A DNA stretch of 64,000 bases from JACVRW01 sp963734025 (GCA_963734025.1 CAVTFR010000011.1:186001-250000); one strand, 5' to 3'. Counted from the first letter of the stretch, positions 34,722 to 43,461 are shown. The notes: a model not told the origin generated them from the letters alone. Translations and numbers: made by a program.

Positions 34722-35434
34722 GCCGGCAAGTGCTCATCCGCGGGCACCTCGCGCACAGGCCGCGCCGGGACACCGACGACGACCGCCCCCGGCGCCACGT
34801 CGCGCGTCACGACGGCGCCCGCTCCGACGAAGGCCTCCGCGCCCACCTCTATTCCCGGCAGCAGCACCGCCCGGGCGCCGATCCGGCAGCCGCGCCTCAG
34901 GGTCGCGCCGGCCAGCTCGACGCCCTCAGGCCGCCGGCCCGCCGTCGGGTCGTTCGTGAGCATGACGCCCGGCGCGAGGAAGACGTCGTCCTCGACGAGG
35001 GACCAGGCCGTGACGTAGGCGCCCGTCTGCATCCGGACGCGCTCGCCTACCTGCACATCGTTCTCGACCGAGGCCGCCCTGCCGACGACCGTTTCGGCCC
35101 CGATCCGCGTCCGCTCCCGGACGTGGGCCTGATCGGCCACGACCGAGCGCTCGCCGATCTCCGCCCCCGCGAGCACGACGGCACCCGCGCCGATCGTCGC
35201 GCCGGGGCCGACCACCACCGCGGTCGGGGCCTCGGCGTCCGCGACGCTCGAATGCAAGCCGAGCGCCGGGGGCTTGCCGATGACGCAACCGTCCTGCAGC
35301 ACAACACCCTCGCCGATCACGGCACCGGCGTGCACGATCACGTTACCGCCCAGCCGCACGCTCTCCGGCAGCTCGACACCCTCGCCGAGCAGCAGCCCCG
35401 GGCCGCGCTCGGACGGCGTGAGGGCTGCGCTCAC
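34718..35434 (-). CDS. left-handed beta-helix (hexapeptide) acyltransferase, WbpD-like
   Basis: 238 residues from GTG 35434, overlapping the dehydrogenase stop (GTGA). Nearly the whole protein is hexapeptide repeats (I/V-G-x-x-x-x), for example IGAGAVVLAGAEIGERSVV, with the loop VMLTNDPTAGRR and the typical end VTRDVAPGAVVVGVPARPVR. Sugar N- or O-acetyltransferases of the WbpD type have this fold. With a UDP-GlcNAc dehydrogenase and 2-epimerase beside it, it probably acetylates a UDP-sugar; the aminotransferase needed for a WbpD substrate is not here. Confidence 0.8.
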   Translation of the reverse strand: MSAALTPSERGPGLLLGEGVELPESVRLGGNVIVHAGAVIGEGVVLQDGCVIGKPPALGLHSSVADAEAPTAVVVGPGATIGAGAVVLAGAEIGERSVVADQAHVRERTRIGAETVVGRAASVENDVQVGERVRMQTGAYVTAWSLVEDDVFLAPGVMLTNDPTAGRRPEGVELAGATLRRGCRIGARAVLLPGIEVGAEAFVGAGAVVTRDVAPGAVVVGVPARPVREVPADEHLPA

Positions 35435-36666
35435 AGTCGAACCAGGTTCCCCGCTTCGATGCCGCGCGTGACGCCGCGGAAGTCGACGACGAGCGGCGAC
35501 TCGCGCACGACTCGCTCCAGGTCCAGGCCCGGGTGGGCGGTCACGATCACCGAGCAGTCGGGGTCCTCCGGCCACTCGGAGACGAGGCCGTGGTCGCTGA
35601 GCTCGGGGACGAAGTCGTCGTGATAGCTGAGCTCGGCGCCGCGCTCGCGCAGGATGCGCATGATGCGCAGCGCGGGCGACTCGCGCAGGTCTCCGACGCC
35701 CGGCTTGTAGGACACGCCGAAGATCGCGATCCGCGAGCCACGCACCGCCTTCGCATGATCGTTCAGGGCGCGCGCGATGCGGTCGACGCAGAAATAGGGC
35801 ATCGACTGGTTCACCTCGCCCGCGAGCTCGACGAACTCGACCTGCGTGTCGAACTCGCGCGCCCGCCATGCCAGGTAGAACGGGTCGACCGGCAGGCAGT
35901 GCCCACCCATGCCCGGCCCCGGCTTGAACGACATGAAGCCGTACGGCTTCGTGGCTGCAGCATCGACGACCTCCCAGACGTCGATGCCCATGCGGTCGCA
36001 GAGAACGGCCAGCTCGTTGACGAGCGCGATGTTGACCGAGCGGAAGATGTTCTCGAGCAGCTTCGTAAGCTCGGCGGCCTCGGGAGTCGACACCTCGACG
36101 ACCTCGTTGCACACGGTCCGGTAGAGGTCGACGGCGCGCCTCAGGCACTCGGGCGTGAGGCCGCCGACCACCTTGGGCGTCGTGCGCAGGGTGTAGTCGG
36201 TGCGACCGGGATCGATGCGCTCGGGCGAGAAGGCCGCGTAGAAGTCACGGCCGCCGGCGAGCCCCGACTCCTCGAGCAGCGGAACGAAGCGCTCGCGCAG
36301 CGTTCCCGGGTAGGTGGTCGACTCGAGCACCACGAGCTGACCGGCCTGAAGCACCTTCGCCAGCGAGCTGGCGGACGAGATGAGCGGCTGCAGGTCGGGC
36401 TCGCGGTTCTGTGTCAGCGGCGTCGGCACGGCCACTATCACCGCGTCCGTCTGCGCCAGTTCGGCGTAGCGCGTCGTCGGGCGGAAACGACGCGAGATCG
36501 CGGCCAGCGACGCATCCGGGACGTCCTCGATGTGCGAGCGGCCCGAGGCGAGCGCCTCGACCATTCGCGAATCCGTGTCCACGCCGACGACCTCATGCCC
36601 CGCCTCGCAGAACGCCACGACCAGCGGGAGGCCGACATATCCGAGTCCTACGACGCCGATCCTCAT
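35431..36666 (-). CDS. nucleotide-sugar 6-dehydrogenase (UDP-GlcNAc dehydrogenase, WbpA-like)
   Basis: 411 residues. NAD Rossmann motif IGVVGLGYVGLPLVVAF. The oxyanion/substrate motifs are VVLESTTYPGT, FSPERIDPGR and TTPKVVGG, then ENIFRSVNIALVNELA. The catalytic Cys is in GPGMGGHCLPVDPFYL. The short GHCLPVDP form and SPER-x-DPG fit WbpA/TviB (UDP-GlcNAc(A)) enzymes better than UDP-glucose dehydrogenase. It is coupled at both ends by 4-base overlaps. Confidence 0.88.
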   Translation of the reverse strand: MRIGVVGLGYVGLPLVVAFCEAGHEVVGVDTDSRMVEALASGRSHIEDVPDASLAAISRRFRPTTRYAELAQTDAVIVAVPTPLTQNREPDLQPLISSASSLAKVLQAGQLVVLESTTYPGTLRERFVPLLEESGLAGGRDFYAAFSPERIDPGRTDYTLRTTPKVVGGLTPECLRRAVDLYRTVCNEVVEVSTPEAAELTKLLENIFRSVNIALVNELAVLCDRMGIDVWEVVDAAATKPYGFMSFKPGPGMGGHCLPVDPFYLAWRAREFDTQVEFVELAGEVNQSMPYFCVDRIARALNDHAKAVRGSRIAIFGVSYKPGVGDLRESPALRIMRILRERGAELSYHDDFVPELSDHGLVSEWPEDPDCSVIVTAHPGLDLERVVRESPLVVDFRGVTRGIEAGNLVRL

Positions 36667-37730
36667 AGTCGCGCAGTGTAGGCAGCGAGCACTTCGGCAA
36701 CGCGTTCTGCAGCGCGGCCCCCGCCGTACAGTTCTGGCCGTTCCGCCGGCGGGCGTGCCTCGAGCGCCGCCAGCGTGGCGACGGGATCGAGATCCACCAG
36801 CGTGTTCCAGCCCGCCTCTACCGTTTCAATCCACTCAGTGCTATTCCGCATCGTTAGGCAGGAAACGCCCAGCAAATAGGCCTCCTTTTGCACACCGCCC
36901 GAATCCGTGAGGACGGCGCGGGCGTGGCGGGCAAGCTTGAGAAAGTCGAGATAGCCGAGCGGCGGTAACAGCGTGAGCGTGTCGAGACGCCGCTCGAGGC
37001 CAGCCCCCTCTAGCCGTGCACGCGTGCGCGGGTGCATGGGAAAGACCACGGGCGCCGGCAGCGCCTCGAGCACCTCCACGAGCGCCTCGAGCCGCTCCGG
37101 ATCGTCGACGTTGCCTGCCCGGTGGGCGGTGACGACGAGGTAGCCGCCCGGCTCGAGGCCGAGCTCCTCCAGGATGCGTGAGCGCTCCTCGGCGATGTCC
37201 CGGAAGGCCAGCGACACATCGGCCATCACGTCGCCCACGAGCTGAACCTCGCCCGCCGCGCCCTCGCGCTCCAGGTTCGCGACGGCGGTCGGGGTCGAGC
37301 ACAGCAGGAGATCGCTCGCGTGATCGGTGAGCACCCGGTTGAGCTCCTCTGGCATGGTGCGGTCGAAGGAGCGCATGCCCGCCTCCACGTGGCCGACCGG
37401 GATCCCGGCCTGAGCGGCCGCGAGCGCCCCGGCGAGCGTCGAGTTGGTGTCCCCGTAGACAAGCGCGAGCGTGGGCCGGAGCTCCGCCAGCACCGGCTCC
37501 AGCGCCGCCAGGATGCGCGCCGTTTGCGCCGTGTTCGAGCCCGTCCCGGCGCCGAGCTCGCGGTCGGGGCGCGGCACGTCGAGCTCCTCGAAGAAGACCC
37601 GCGACAGCTCGTCGTCGTAGTGCTGGCCGGTGTGGACGATCTGCTCGTCGAAGGTCTCGCGCAGCCTGCGCGAGACCGCTGCCGCCTTCACGAACTGCGG
37701 CCGGTTACCGATGATCGTGACTATTCGCAC
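36663..37730 (-). CDS. wecB: UDP-N-acetylglucosamine 2-epimerase (non-hydrolysing)
   Basis: 355 residues, GTG start. GT-B-like epimerase fold with IIGNRPQFVKAAAVSRRL, HTGQHYDDELSRVFF, VYGDTNSTLAGALAA, VEAGMRS, PEELNRVLTDHASDLL, TAHRAGNVDD, TDSGGVQKEAYLLGV and the final T-E-W-x-E-T. It makes UDP-ManNAc from UDP-GlcNAc (WecB) or acts on a di-amino uronic acid (WbpI); the neighbours do not decide. It is the first gene of the minus-strand envelope-sugar operon. Confidence 0.9.
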   Translation of the reverse strand: MRIVTIIGNRPQFVKAAAVSRRLRETFDEQIVHTGQHYDDELSRVFFEELDVPRPDRELGAGTGSNTAQTARILAALEPVLAELRPTLALVYGDTNSTLAGALAAAQAGIPVGHVEAGMRSFDRTMPEELNRVLTDHASDLLLCSTPTAVANLEREGAAGEVQLVGDVMADVSLAFRDIAEERSRILEELGLEPGGYLVVTAHRAGNVDDPERLEALVEVLEALPAPVVFPMHPRTRARLEGAGLERRLDTLTLLPPLGYLDFLKLARHARAVLTDSGGVQKEAYLLGVSCLTMRNSTEWIETVEAGWNTLVDLDPVATLAALEARPPAERPELYGGGRAAERVAEVLAAYTARL

Positions 37731-37754
37731 GGCGAAAGGTTCGGCGATCGGTCC

Positions 37755-37760
37755 TATGAT
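37755..37760 (+). promoter_or_regulatory. -10 box (TATGAT) of the leaderless small gene
   Basis: TATGAT, five of six matches to TATAAT, ends 7 bases before GTG 37768, the same spacing as at several other genes in this window. On the other strand the same bases could serve wecB. Confidence 0.6.
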
Positions 37761-37767
37761 GTCCCGC

Positions 37768-37890
37768 GTGTGGGCCGGAAGAGTCGTGGGAGGCGCGGCA
37801 GGGGTGCTGAGCCTGGCAAAGGACGTCGTGACGCACGTCGCGTGGTACCTGTCGCACCGGATCGACCCGCGGCCGCGCGAGCGGTCCTAG
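37768..37890 (+). CDS. 40-residue small protein, leaderless
   Basis: GTG 37768 to TAG 37890 encodes a peptide beginning MWAGRVVGGAAGVLSLAKDV and ending HRIDPRPRERS. It has an amphipathic or weakly membrane-spanning Gly/Ala/Val helix followed by THVAWYLSHR and a basic tail. The start is supported by the TATGAT box 7 bases upstream; ATG 37759 in frame overlaps that box. It is divergent from wecB. No family was recognised. Confidence 0.5.
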   Translation: MWAGRVVGGAAGVLSLAKDVVTHVAWYLSHRIDPRPRERS

Positions 37891-37897
37891 CGGCGGC

Positions 37898-38713
37898 CTA
37901 GGCGCCGGCCGCGAGCTCGTCCTCAACGCGCGCGCGAAACGCCTCCTGAGCCTCGCGCGTCCGCTCGCCCTCGGGCAGCTCGATGTCCTCGATCGCGGCG
38001 ATCGACTGCACCTCGCGCGTGGTCGAGGCAAGGAAGGCCTCGCCGGCCGAGCGTAGGTCGTCCATCGTGCAGGGCCGCTCCTCGACGGCGACCAGGTCCA
38101 GCACACGCGCACGCGTGATCGAGGCGAGGATGTGCTCCGAAAGCGGCGGCGTGTACAGGGAGCCGGACGAGTCGGCCCAGAAGAGCGACGACGTCGGCGC
38201 CTCGAGCACGCGCCCGTGCGGGGTGACGAGGAGCGCCTCGTCGAAGCCGCGCTCGCGCGCAATCCGCCCGCAGAGCATGTTGGCGCCGTAGGAGAGCGAC
38301 TTGACGCCGTCGAGCACCCGCGTCGGCGCATACTCGACCACGGCCAGCCGGATGCGGTCGGGCGTGCCCGGCAGCGGCTCGGTCAGGAGCAGCCGGCGTC
38401 CGCCGCGCGTGAGCACCACGCGCAGGCAGCCGTCGAAGTCCGCCGCGCCGCGGCCCGAGATCAGCTCGGGGATCTCCGTCTCGAGCTCGGCGCGGAACGC
38501 GTCGGGCAGGCGCAGGTTGGAGGCCGAGCGCTCGAGCCGGTCGAGATGGTCGGTCAGCGCGAACGGCCGCCCGTCGTAGATGCGGATGACCTCGAACGCA
38601 CCGTCGCCGCGCAGCAGCCCCTCGTCAGTGGCCGGGATGACCGCCTCGTCGGCCGGGCCGATCCGGCCGTCCAGCGAAGCGAGCTCGGCGGTCGTCGTGG
38701 ATGCCTGAGACAT
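37898..38713 (-). CDS. class IV aminotransferase (branched-chain aminotransferase / ADC lyase family)
   Basis: 271 residues. PLP enzyme of fold type IV: DEGLLRGDGAFEVIRIYDGRP, HLDRLERSASNL, the catalytic Lys in DGVKSLSYGANML, and ERGFDEALLVTPHGRVLEAPTS. The motif 'E-A/T-P-T-S-S-L-F' is common to BCAT, D-amino-acid transaminase and PabC; which one cannot be decided. ATG 38713 lies 7 bases after GAATAT and begins the domain; upstream frame extension is ignored. Confidence 0.85.
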   Translation of the reverse strand: MSQASTTTAELASLDGRIGPADEAVIPATDEGLLRGDGAFEVIRIYDGRPFALTDHLDRLERSASNLRLPDAFRAELETEIPELISGRGAADFDGCLRVVLTRGGRRLLLTEPLPGTPDRIRLAVVEYAPTRVLDGVKSLSYGANMLCGRIARERGFDEALLVTPHGRVLEAPTSSLFWADSSGSLYTPPLSEHILASITRARVLDLVAVEERPCTMDDLRSAGEAFLASTTREVQSIAAIEDIELPEGERTREAQEAFRARVEDELAAGA

Positions 38714-38801
38714 GGCGGAGATATTCGCAGAGTCCGCTCGTCCCCCACCCAAGGGCGCCAGTTCACGGAATCGAAAGGCCCGATCGCCATAGTGGCTCAC
38801 A

Positions 38802-40526
38802 ATGGCGCTGCTCGTGATCTTCGCCGCGCTGGCCGGCGCCGGCACGGCGCTGACGCCGTGCGTGCTCCCGGTGCTGCCGGCGCTGCTGTCCGCGAGCGCC
38901 GCCGGCGGACGACGGCGGCCGCTCGGCGTGATCCTCGGTCTCGTCGCGACTCACACGCTTGCGATCGTCGCGCTCGCATCGGTGATCGACGGCGTCGGGC
39001 TGGCGGACGACTTCGCCCGCACAGCGGCTGTCGTGGTCCTCGCGCTGTTCGGGGTCGCGCTCCTGTGGCCGCGGCTCGGGCTGCTCGTCGAGCGGGCGCT
39101 CGCGCCGCTCCAGCGGTTCGGGCCGAGCAGCCGTGGCAACGGCTTCTGGTCGGGCCTCGTGGTGGGCGGGGCGCTCGGCTTTCTCTACGCGCCGTGCGCG
39201 GGGCCGATCCTCGCCGCGGTCATCTCCCTATCCGCCACGCAGGGCGCGTCGGCGGAGCTCGTCGTGGTGGCGCTCGCATACGGCGCCGGCTCGGCGCTCG
39301 TCCTGCTCCTGATCGCCTTCGGCGGTCGTGCGGTCGTGGACCGGATCCGGCGAGCCGGACACGGGCCGACGGTGCAGCGCGCCCTGGGCGTGCTCCTGCT
39401 CGGGACCGCGGTCGCAATGGCGGCCGAGCTCGACGTGCGCTTCCAGACCGTGCTCGCGAACGAGCTCCCGACCGTGTTCTCGAACCCGACCAGCGCCCTC
39501 GAGCGCAGCGACGCCGTCTCGGGGCGGCTTGCGAACCTGCGCGGGCCCTCCCGCTTTCACGAGGCGGACGAGGGCGGCGGCCTGCCGGTGCTCGGCCGCG
39601 CGCCCGACTTCACGGGCAACGACTCCTGGCTGAACACGCGCGGCGACCGCCCGCTGTCGCTGCGCGACCTGCGCGGCCGCGTGGTGCTCGTCGACTTCTG
39701 GACCTACACGTGCATCAACTGCCTGCGGACCATGCCGGCACTGCGTGCCTGGCACGAGCGCTACGCCCGCGACGGCCTCGTGATCGTTGGCGTGCACACG
39801 CCGGAGTTCGCGTTCGAGCGCCAGCGCGACAACGTCGAGCGCGCGGTTCGCGCCAACGATCTGCGCTACCCGATCGCCCAGGACAACGAGTACGCCACCT
39901 GGAACGCCTGGGGCAACCAGTATTGGCCGGCCAAGTACCTGATCGACGCGGAGGGCCGCGTCCGCTACGTCCACTTCGGCGAGGGTGCGTACGGCGAGAC
40001 CGAACGCGCCATCCGAACCCTGCTGGCCGAGACCGGCGACCGCCGTCTGCCGGGCGAATCCGGGGTGAGCCCCGCGAGCGCGGCCCCCGGCGTGCGCACT
40101 CCCGAGACGTACCTCGGCACCCTGCGCGCGGACGGCTTTGCCGGCACGCCTCCCGAGGCGGGCCGGCGCGACTACCCGGAGCCGCCGGAGGGCCTCGCCG
40201 CAAGCGAGTTCGCGCTCACCGGCACCTGGAAGGTCGACGCCGAGAGCGCCACTGCGATCGCCGGCGCCGCGATCCGGGCACGTCCGGTGGCGCGCGAGGT
40301 CTACCTCGTGATGGCCTCGCGCGACGCCGTGCCGCGCCGCGTCGAGGTGCTGCTCGACGGCGAGCCGGTCGCTGCGAACGCCGCCGGGGCCGACGTCAGC
40401 GCCGGTGCAGCGACGGTCGAGCGCCAGCGCCTCTACCGGCTCGTGTCGCTCCCCGAGGTGGGCGAGTTCGACCTCGAGCTGCGGCTGCCGCCCGGAGTGA
40501 GCGCCTACGCGTTCACGTTCGGCTGA
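38802..40526 (+). CDS. DipZ-like thiol-disulfide transport protein (CcdA + thioredoxin + C-terminal domain)
   Basis: 574 residues in three parts. A CcdA/DsbD-type six-helix domain (1-220) has reactive cysteines in LTPCVLPVLPALLSAS and YAPCAGPIL. An extracytoplasmic thioredoxin-like domain (about 265-415) has WTYTCINCLRTMPAL and WPAKYLIDAEG. A C-terminal beta domain (about 440-574) completes the DipZ layout known from Mycobacterium. It moves electrons to the outside, for cytochrome c maturation or oxidative repair. The linked qcr genes contain a c-type heme protein. CATAGT lies 8 bases before the ATG. Confidence 0.9.
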   Translation: MALLVIFAALAGAGTALTPCVLPVLPALLSASAAGGRRRPLGVILGLVATHTLAIVALASVIDGVGLADDFARTAAVVVLALFGVALLWPRLGLLVERALAPLQRFGPSSRGNGFWSGLVVGGALGFLYAPCAGPILAAVISLSATQGASAELVVVALAYGAGSALVLLLIAFGGRAVVDRIRRAGHGPTVQRALGVLLLGTAVAMAAELDVRFQTVLANELPTVFSNPTSALERSDAVSGRLANLRGPSRFHEADEGGGLPVLGRAPDFTGNDSWLNTRGDRPLSLRDLRGRVVLVDFWTYTCINCLRTMPALRAWHERYARDGLVIVGVHTPEFAFERQRDNVERAVRANDLRYPIAQDNEYATWNAWGNQYWPAKYLIDAEGRVRYVHFGEGAYGETERAIRTLLAETGDRRLPGESGVSPASAAPGVRTPETYLGTLRADGFAGTPPEAGRRDYPEPPEGLAASEFALTGTWKVDAESATAIAGAAIRARPVAREVYLVMASRDAVPRRVEVLLDGEPVAANAAGADVSAGAATVERQRLYRLVSLPEVGEFDLELRLPPGVSAYAFTFG

Positions 40527-40535
40527 GGCGGCGCA

Positions 40536-40608
40536 TGGGCCGTGTAGGAATCGAACCTACAACCTTGAGATTAAGAGTCTCCTGCTCTGCCAATTGAGCT
40601 AACGGCCC
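40536..40608 (-). tRNA. tRNA-Lys (anticodon CTT)
   Basis: Read on the minus strand: acceptor GGGCCGT (40608-40602) pairs with ACGGCCC (40543-40537), discriminator A. The anticodon loop CTCTTAA gives CTT. T-arm GTAGG-TTCGATT-CCTAC. One mismatch (G-A) at the base of the anticodon stem. CCA is not encoded. Confidence 0.95.
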
Positions 40609-40638
40609 TGGGGAACAGCGGATTTTAGAGACGGCCGT

Positions 40639-40998
40639 TCAGTCCGTGGCGCCCGAAGCGACCGCGTCGAGCGCCTCCTCGCGCGACGCGTGAATCGGAA
40701 AGACCCGGTCCAGACCGGTGATCTCGAAGATCTTGGTGATGTTGTCGTCGGTACAGACGAGCGCTAGCGAGCCCCCCGCCGGGCGCAGGCGCTTGACGCC
40801 GCCGACGAGGACGCCGAGCGTCGTCGAGTCGATGAAGGTCGCCTTCGAGAGGTCCACCACGATCTTCTTCTTGCCCGACTCGATCAGCTCGACCATGCGC
40901 TCCTTGAACTCGGGCGCGGTGTAGAGGTCGACCTCGCCGCCGAGCTCGATTATGTGCGTGGCGTCGTCGACGGCCTCGTCTTCGATATGGAAGTTCAC
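40639..40998 (-). CDS. STAS-domain anti-sigma factor antagonist
   Basis: 119 residues, a single SpoIIAA/RsbV-type STAS domain: ELGGEVDLYTAPEFKERM, KKIVVDLSKATFIDSTTLGV (Ser of the D-S-T motif is the phosphorylation site), FEITGLDRVFPIH. GTG start with a good Shine-Dalgarno (AGGGAG). It probably works in partner switching with RsbW-like kinases; the ATP-binding protein at 22867 is a candidate partner, but the two are 18 kb apart. Confidence 0.9.
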   Translation of the reverse strand: MNFHIEDEAVDDATHIIELGGEVDLYTAPEFKERMVELIESGKKKIVVDLSKATFIDSTTLGVLVGGVKRLRPAGGSLALVCTDDNITKIFEITGLDRVFPIHASREEALDAVASGATD

Positions 40999-41055
40999 TT
41001 CTCTCCCTGTTAGTCCTTGTCCCGGGGGAGCCTATGCTGCGACCCGTAGCCTACG

Positions 41056-41712
41056 TCAGCCGCTCGGCTGCTGCGCCTGCTGGGATTGCTCGAACGCCTT
41101 GAGCTGCTGTTTGACCGCCTGGCGCTGGTCCTTCGGTGCGAGCTCTACGGCCTTCTGGCCGGCGAGATCCGCGGTGCGCTCGTCGTTCGCCAGAGTTGCG
41201 TACTGCACGACCCTCAGGTACGCGCTCGGATCGTCCGTTCGCTCGGCGATGACCAGGGCGGCGCCCATCGCGCGCTTGGGTTGGTTCAGGGCCGTCGGAT
41301 CGAACATCTGGACCGCCAGTCCTGCGAGCGACGGATCCGGCCTCTCAACAGCCTGGCGGTAGCGGTCCCAGTAGGCCGCAGCGCGGCGCAAATCGCCCTT
41401 CGCCTCGTCCGTAAAGGTGCCCCCCGACGGGATCTGAGCAGCTGCAAGGTTGTAGTAGCTGCGCGTGAGCGCCGCCAGAACGGCGGCGTTCTGCGGGTCC
41501 CGGGCCAGCCGCTGCTCCTGGCGGTCGATCTGCTGCTCGACGGCATCCGTGGCGTCACCGCCGCCTCCGTCGCCCTCGAACGCGTTGAAGAGCCCGCCGG
41601 AGACGTCCCCGCCGATTCCGAACAGCACGAGTCCGCCGCCCAGCAACAGGGCGAGCATCAGGTAGGTGGCCTGCACCACGCGGCGCCGCCGTCCTCTTAG
41701 ATCAAACAGCAT
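41056..41712 (-). CDS. membrane-anchored TPR-like protein
   Basis: 218 residues. The N-terminal MLFDLRGRRRRVVQ and one membrane helix (ATYLMLALLLGGGLVLFGIG) are followed by a Gly/Asp linker and a helical region with TPR-like spacing (DPQNAAVLAALTRSYYNLA ... AYLRVVQYATLANDERTADL). The 'MLFDLRG' start is a recognisable actinobacterial family of unknown function. TAGCCT lies 10 bases before the ATG. Confidence 0.72.
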   Translation of the reverse strand: MLFDLRGRRRRVVQATYLMLALLLGGGLVLFGIGGDVSGGLFNAFEGDGGGGDATDAVEQQIDRQEQRLARDPQNAAVLAALTRSYYNLAAAQIPSGGTFTDEAKGDLRRAAAYWDRYRQAVERPDPSLAGLAVQMFDPTALNQPKRAMGAALVIAERTDDPSAYLRVVQYATLANDERTADLAGQKAVELAPKDQRQAVKQQLKAFEQSQQAQQPSG

Positions 41713-41733
41713 GCGGGAGCGAAGGCTAGTGGG

Positions 41734-42501
41734 TCAGGAGCCCTCGGCGGAGGCGATCTGATCCGCCACCTCGGGTGATGGCCTGCCGAGCACGGAGGCG
41801 AGCCAGATCGACAGTTCGTACAGCAGGATCAGGGGGATCATCTCGAGGATCAGCGTCAGCGGATCGAGGGTCGGGAGCAGCGCCGCGAGCACCGCGATCG
41901 CGACGATCGCGTACCTGCGGCTGGCGCGGAGCTTCTCCGGAGAGGTGAGCCCGAGCCGGCAGGCGGCGATCACGCCGACCGGGATCTGGAAGCCGATCCC
42001 CATGGCCAGCATCAGGAGCGTGATGAACGAGTAGTAGTCGCGCGCCCTGACCTGGGTGTTGAACTCGTCCGCGTTGAAGTTGAGGAGGAAGTCGAGCGCC
42101 GGGGTCAGGACGACGAAGTAGCAGAACACGACCCCGGCGATGAAGAGGATCGGCACGAGCATCAACAGCGGCGTCGCGACCCGCCGCTCGGTGGGGCTGA
42201 ACGCCGGCAGCACGAACGCGTAGAGCTGATACAGGATCACCGGCAGCGAAATCAGCAGAGCCGCGTAGGCCGAGTTCGTGAGCGTCGTGTAGAACGCCTC
42301 CGCCGGGCCGAGCGTGATCGGCTGGATGCCGTCGGGCAAGGGCGCGTTCACGATCTCCAGGACCACGTGGTTCTGCCAGGCGGTCAGCGCCCAGGCGGCC
42401 CCGAACGCGACCGCCGAGATGATCAGCCGCGTTCGCAGCTCATCGAGATGCTCGACGACCGACAGGCGGTCGTCGTGGGCGATCGGTCTTACACGCCGCA
42501 C
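41734..42501 (-). CDS. tatC: Sec-independent translocase TatC
   Basis: 255 residues, six helices. TatC marks: the N-terminal signal-binding region VVEHLDELRTRLIIS, LPAFSPTERRV in the first loop and MGIGFQIPVGVIAACRLGL. The conserved F-E-x-P glutamate in helix 4 is Gln here. It transports folded proteins with twin-arginine signals; the Rieske protein in this window is a candidate client. It follows tatA by 20 bases. Confidence 0.95.
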   Translation of the reverse strand: MRRVRPIAHDDRLSVVEHLDELRTRLIISAVAFGAAWALTAWQNHVVLEIVNAPLPDGIQPITLGPAEAFYTTLTNSAYAALLISLPVILYQLYAFVLPAFSPTERRVATPLLMLVPILFIAGVVFCYFVVLTPALDFLLNFNADEFNTQVRARDYYSFITLLMLAMGIGFQIPVGVIAACRLGLTSPEKLRASRRYAIVAIAVLAALLPTLDPLTLILEMIPLILLYELSIWLASVLGRPSPEVADQIASAEGS

Positions 42502-42521
42502 CTCCTACGCGGCTCCTCAGG

Positions 42522-42761
42522 CTAGGACTGCTGCTCGCGTGTCGAGGTCGTGGCGGTCGTCGCCGGGGGCTCGGGCGCATCCCCGACCGTCTTGATCGGG
42601 TCGAGCTGCTCGTGCTCCTTGTCCTTGCCGGTCACGGAGTCCTTGAACTCGCGCATCCCGCGCCCCAGCGACCTACCCAGATCCGGCAGCCGCTTGGGCC
42701 CGAAGATGACTAGCACGATGATCAGGACGATGATGATCTCGAGAGGGCCCGGAGTAGGCAT
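42522..42761 (-). CDS. tatA: Sec-independent translocase TatA
   Basis: 79 residues. One membrane helix (LEIIIVLIIVLVIFGPKRLP) with the hinge F-G-x-x-x-L-P, then the amphipathic helix DLGRSLGRGMREFKDSV and an acidic tail. ATG 42761 was chosen over ATG 42770 because TACCAT (42769-42774) ends exactly 7 bases before it and TatA proteins start a few residues before the helix. The frame is open far upstream (to 43502), but that is antisense to dcd. Confidence 0.93.
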   Translation of the reverse strand: MPTPGPLEIIIVLIIVLVIFGPKRLPDLGRSLGRGMREFKDSVTGKDKEHEQLDPIKTVGDAPEPPATTATTSTREQQS

Positions 42762-42824
42762 GCTCCGCATGGTAGCGGGGGGAGGGCGCCGCATCGTCTC
42801 GTTTCGAATTGCGAGGATGGGCGG

Positions 42825-43406
42825 GTGAACGGCGCGGTCCTCTCTGACGGCACTATTCGCCGCCTCGTCGACGAGGGGCGCATCCGCATAGAGCCCTGGG
42901 ACCCGCAGATGGTCCAACCCGCCAGCGTCGACCTGAAGCTGGGGCCGTCCTTCCGTGTGTTCCACAATCACCGGCTGCCCGCGATCGACCTCGCCGAGCC
43001 CCCCCAGGGGGTGACCGAGCACGTCCGGATCGAGGAAGACCAGTCGTTCGTCATCCATCCCGGCGAGTTCGTGCTCGGCACAACCGTGGAGTCGGTCGAG
43101 ATGCCTGACGACCTGGTCGCCCGCATCGAGGGCAAGAGCTCGCTCGGCCGACTTGGCCTGATCGTGCATGCCACGGCGGGCTTCGTCGACCCCGGCTTCA
43201 AGGGCAACCTCACCCTCGAGATCACGAACCTGACCAGGGTCCCAATCGTGCTGTGGCCGGGCAAGCCGATCGCCCAGCTCTCCTTCATGGCGCTCGACCA
43301 GCCCGCCGAGCGGCCCTACGGGCATCCCGACCTGGGCAGCCACTACCACGGCCAGGTCGACGCCACCGAGTCCCGCTACGAGGGCGGGCCCCGGCGCACT
43401 TCCTGA
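42825..43406 (+). CDS. dcd: dCTP deaminase
   Basis: 193 residues, GTG start. Trimeric dUTPase-like fold: LSDGTIRRLVDEGRIRI, QPASVDLKLGPSFRVF, EGKSSLGRLGLIVHATAG, FVDPGFKGNLTLEITN (catalytic Glu) and LWPGKPIAQLSFM. It deaminates dCTP to dUTP; the A-T-A-G-F segment resembles the bifunctional mycobacterial type that goes on to dUMP. It is divergent from tatA. Confidence 0.95.
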   Translation: MNGAVLSDGTIRRLVDEGRIRIEPWDPQMVQPASVDLKLGPSFRVFHNHRLPAIDLAEPPQGVTEHVRIEEDQSFVIHPGEFVLGTTVESVEMPDDLVARIEGKSSLGRLGLIVHATAGFVDPGFKGNLTLEITNLTRVPIVLWPGKPIAQLSFMALDQPAERPYGHPDLGSHYHGQVDATESRYEGGPRRTS

Positions 43407-43461
43407 CTTTGCGTGCGGCATATCACGTCCGATTGGCCCCCAGGGGCGTAAGTAAGGACAT

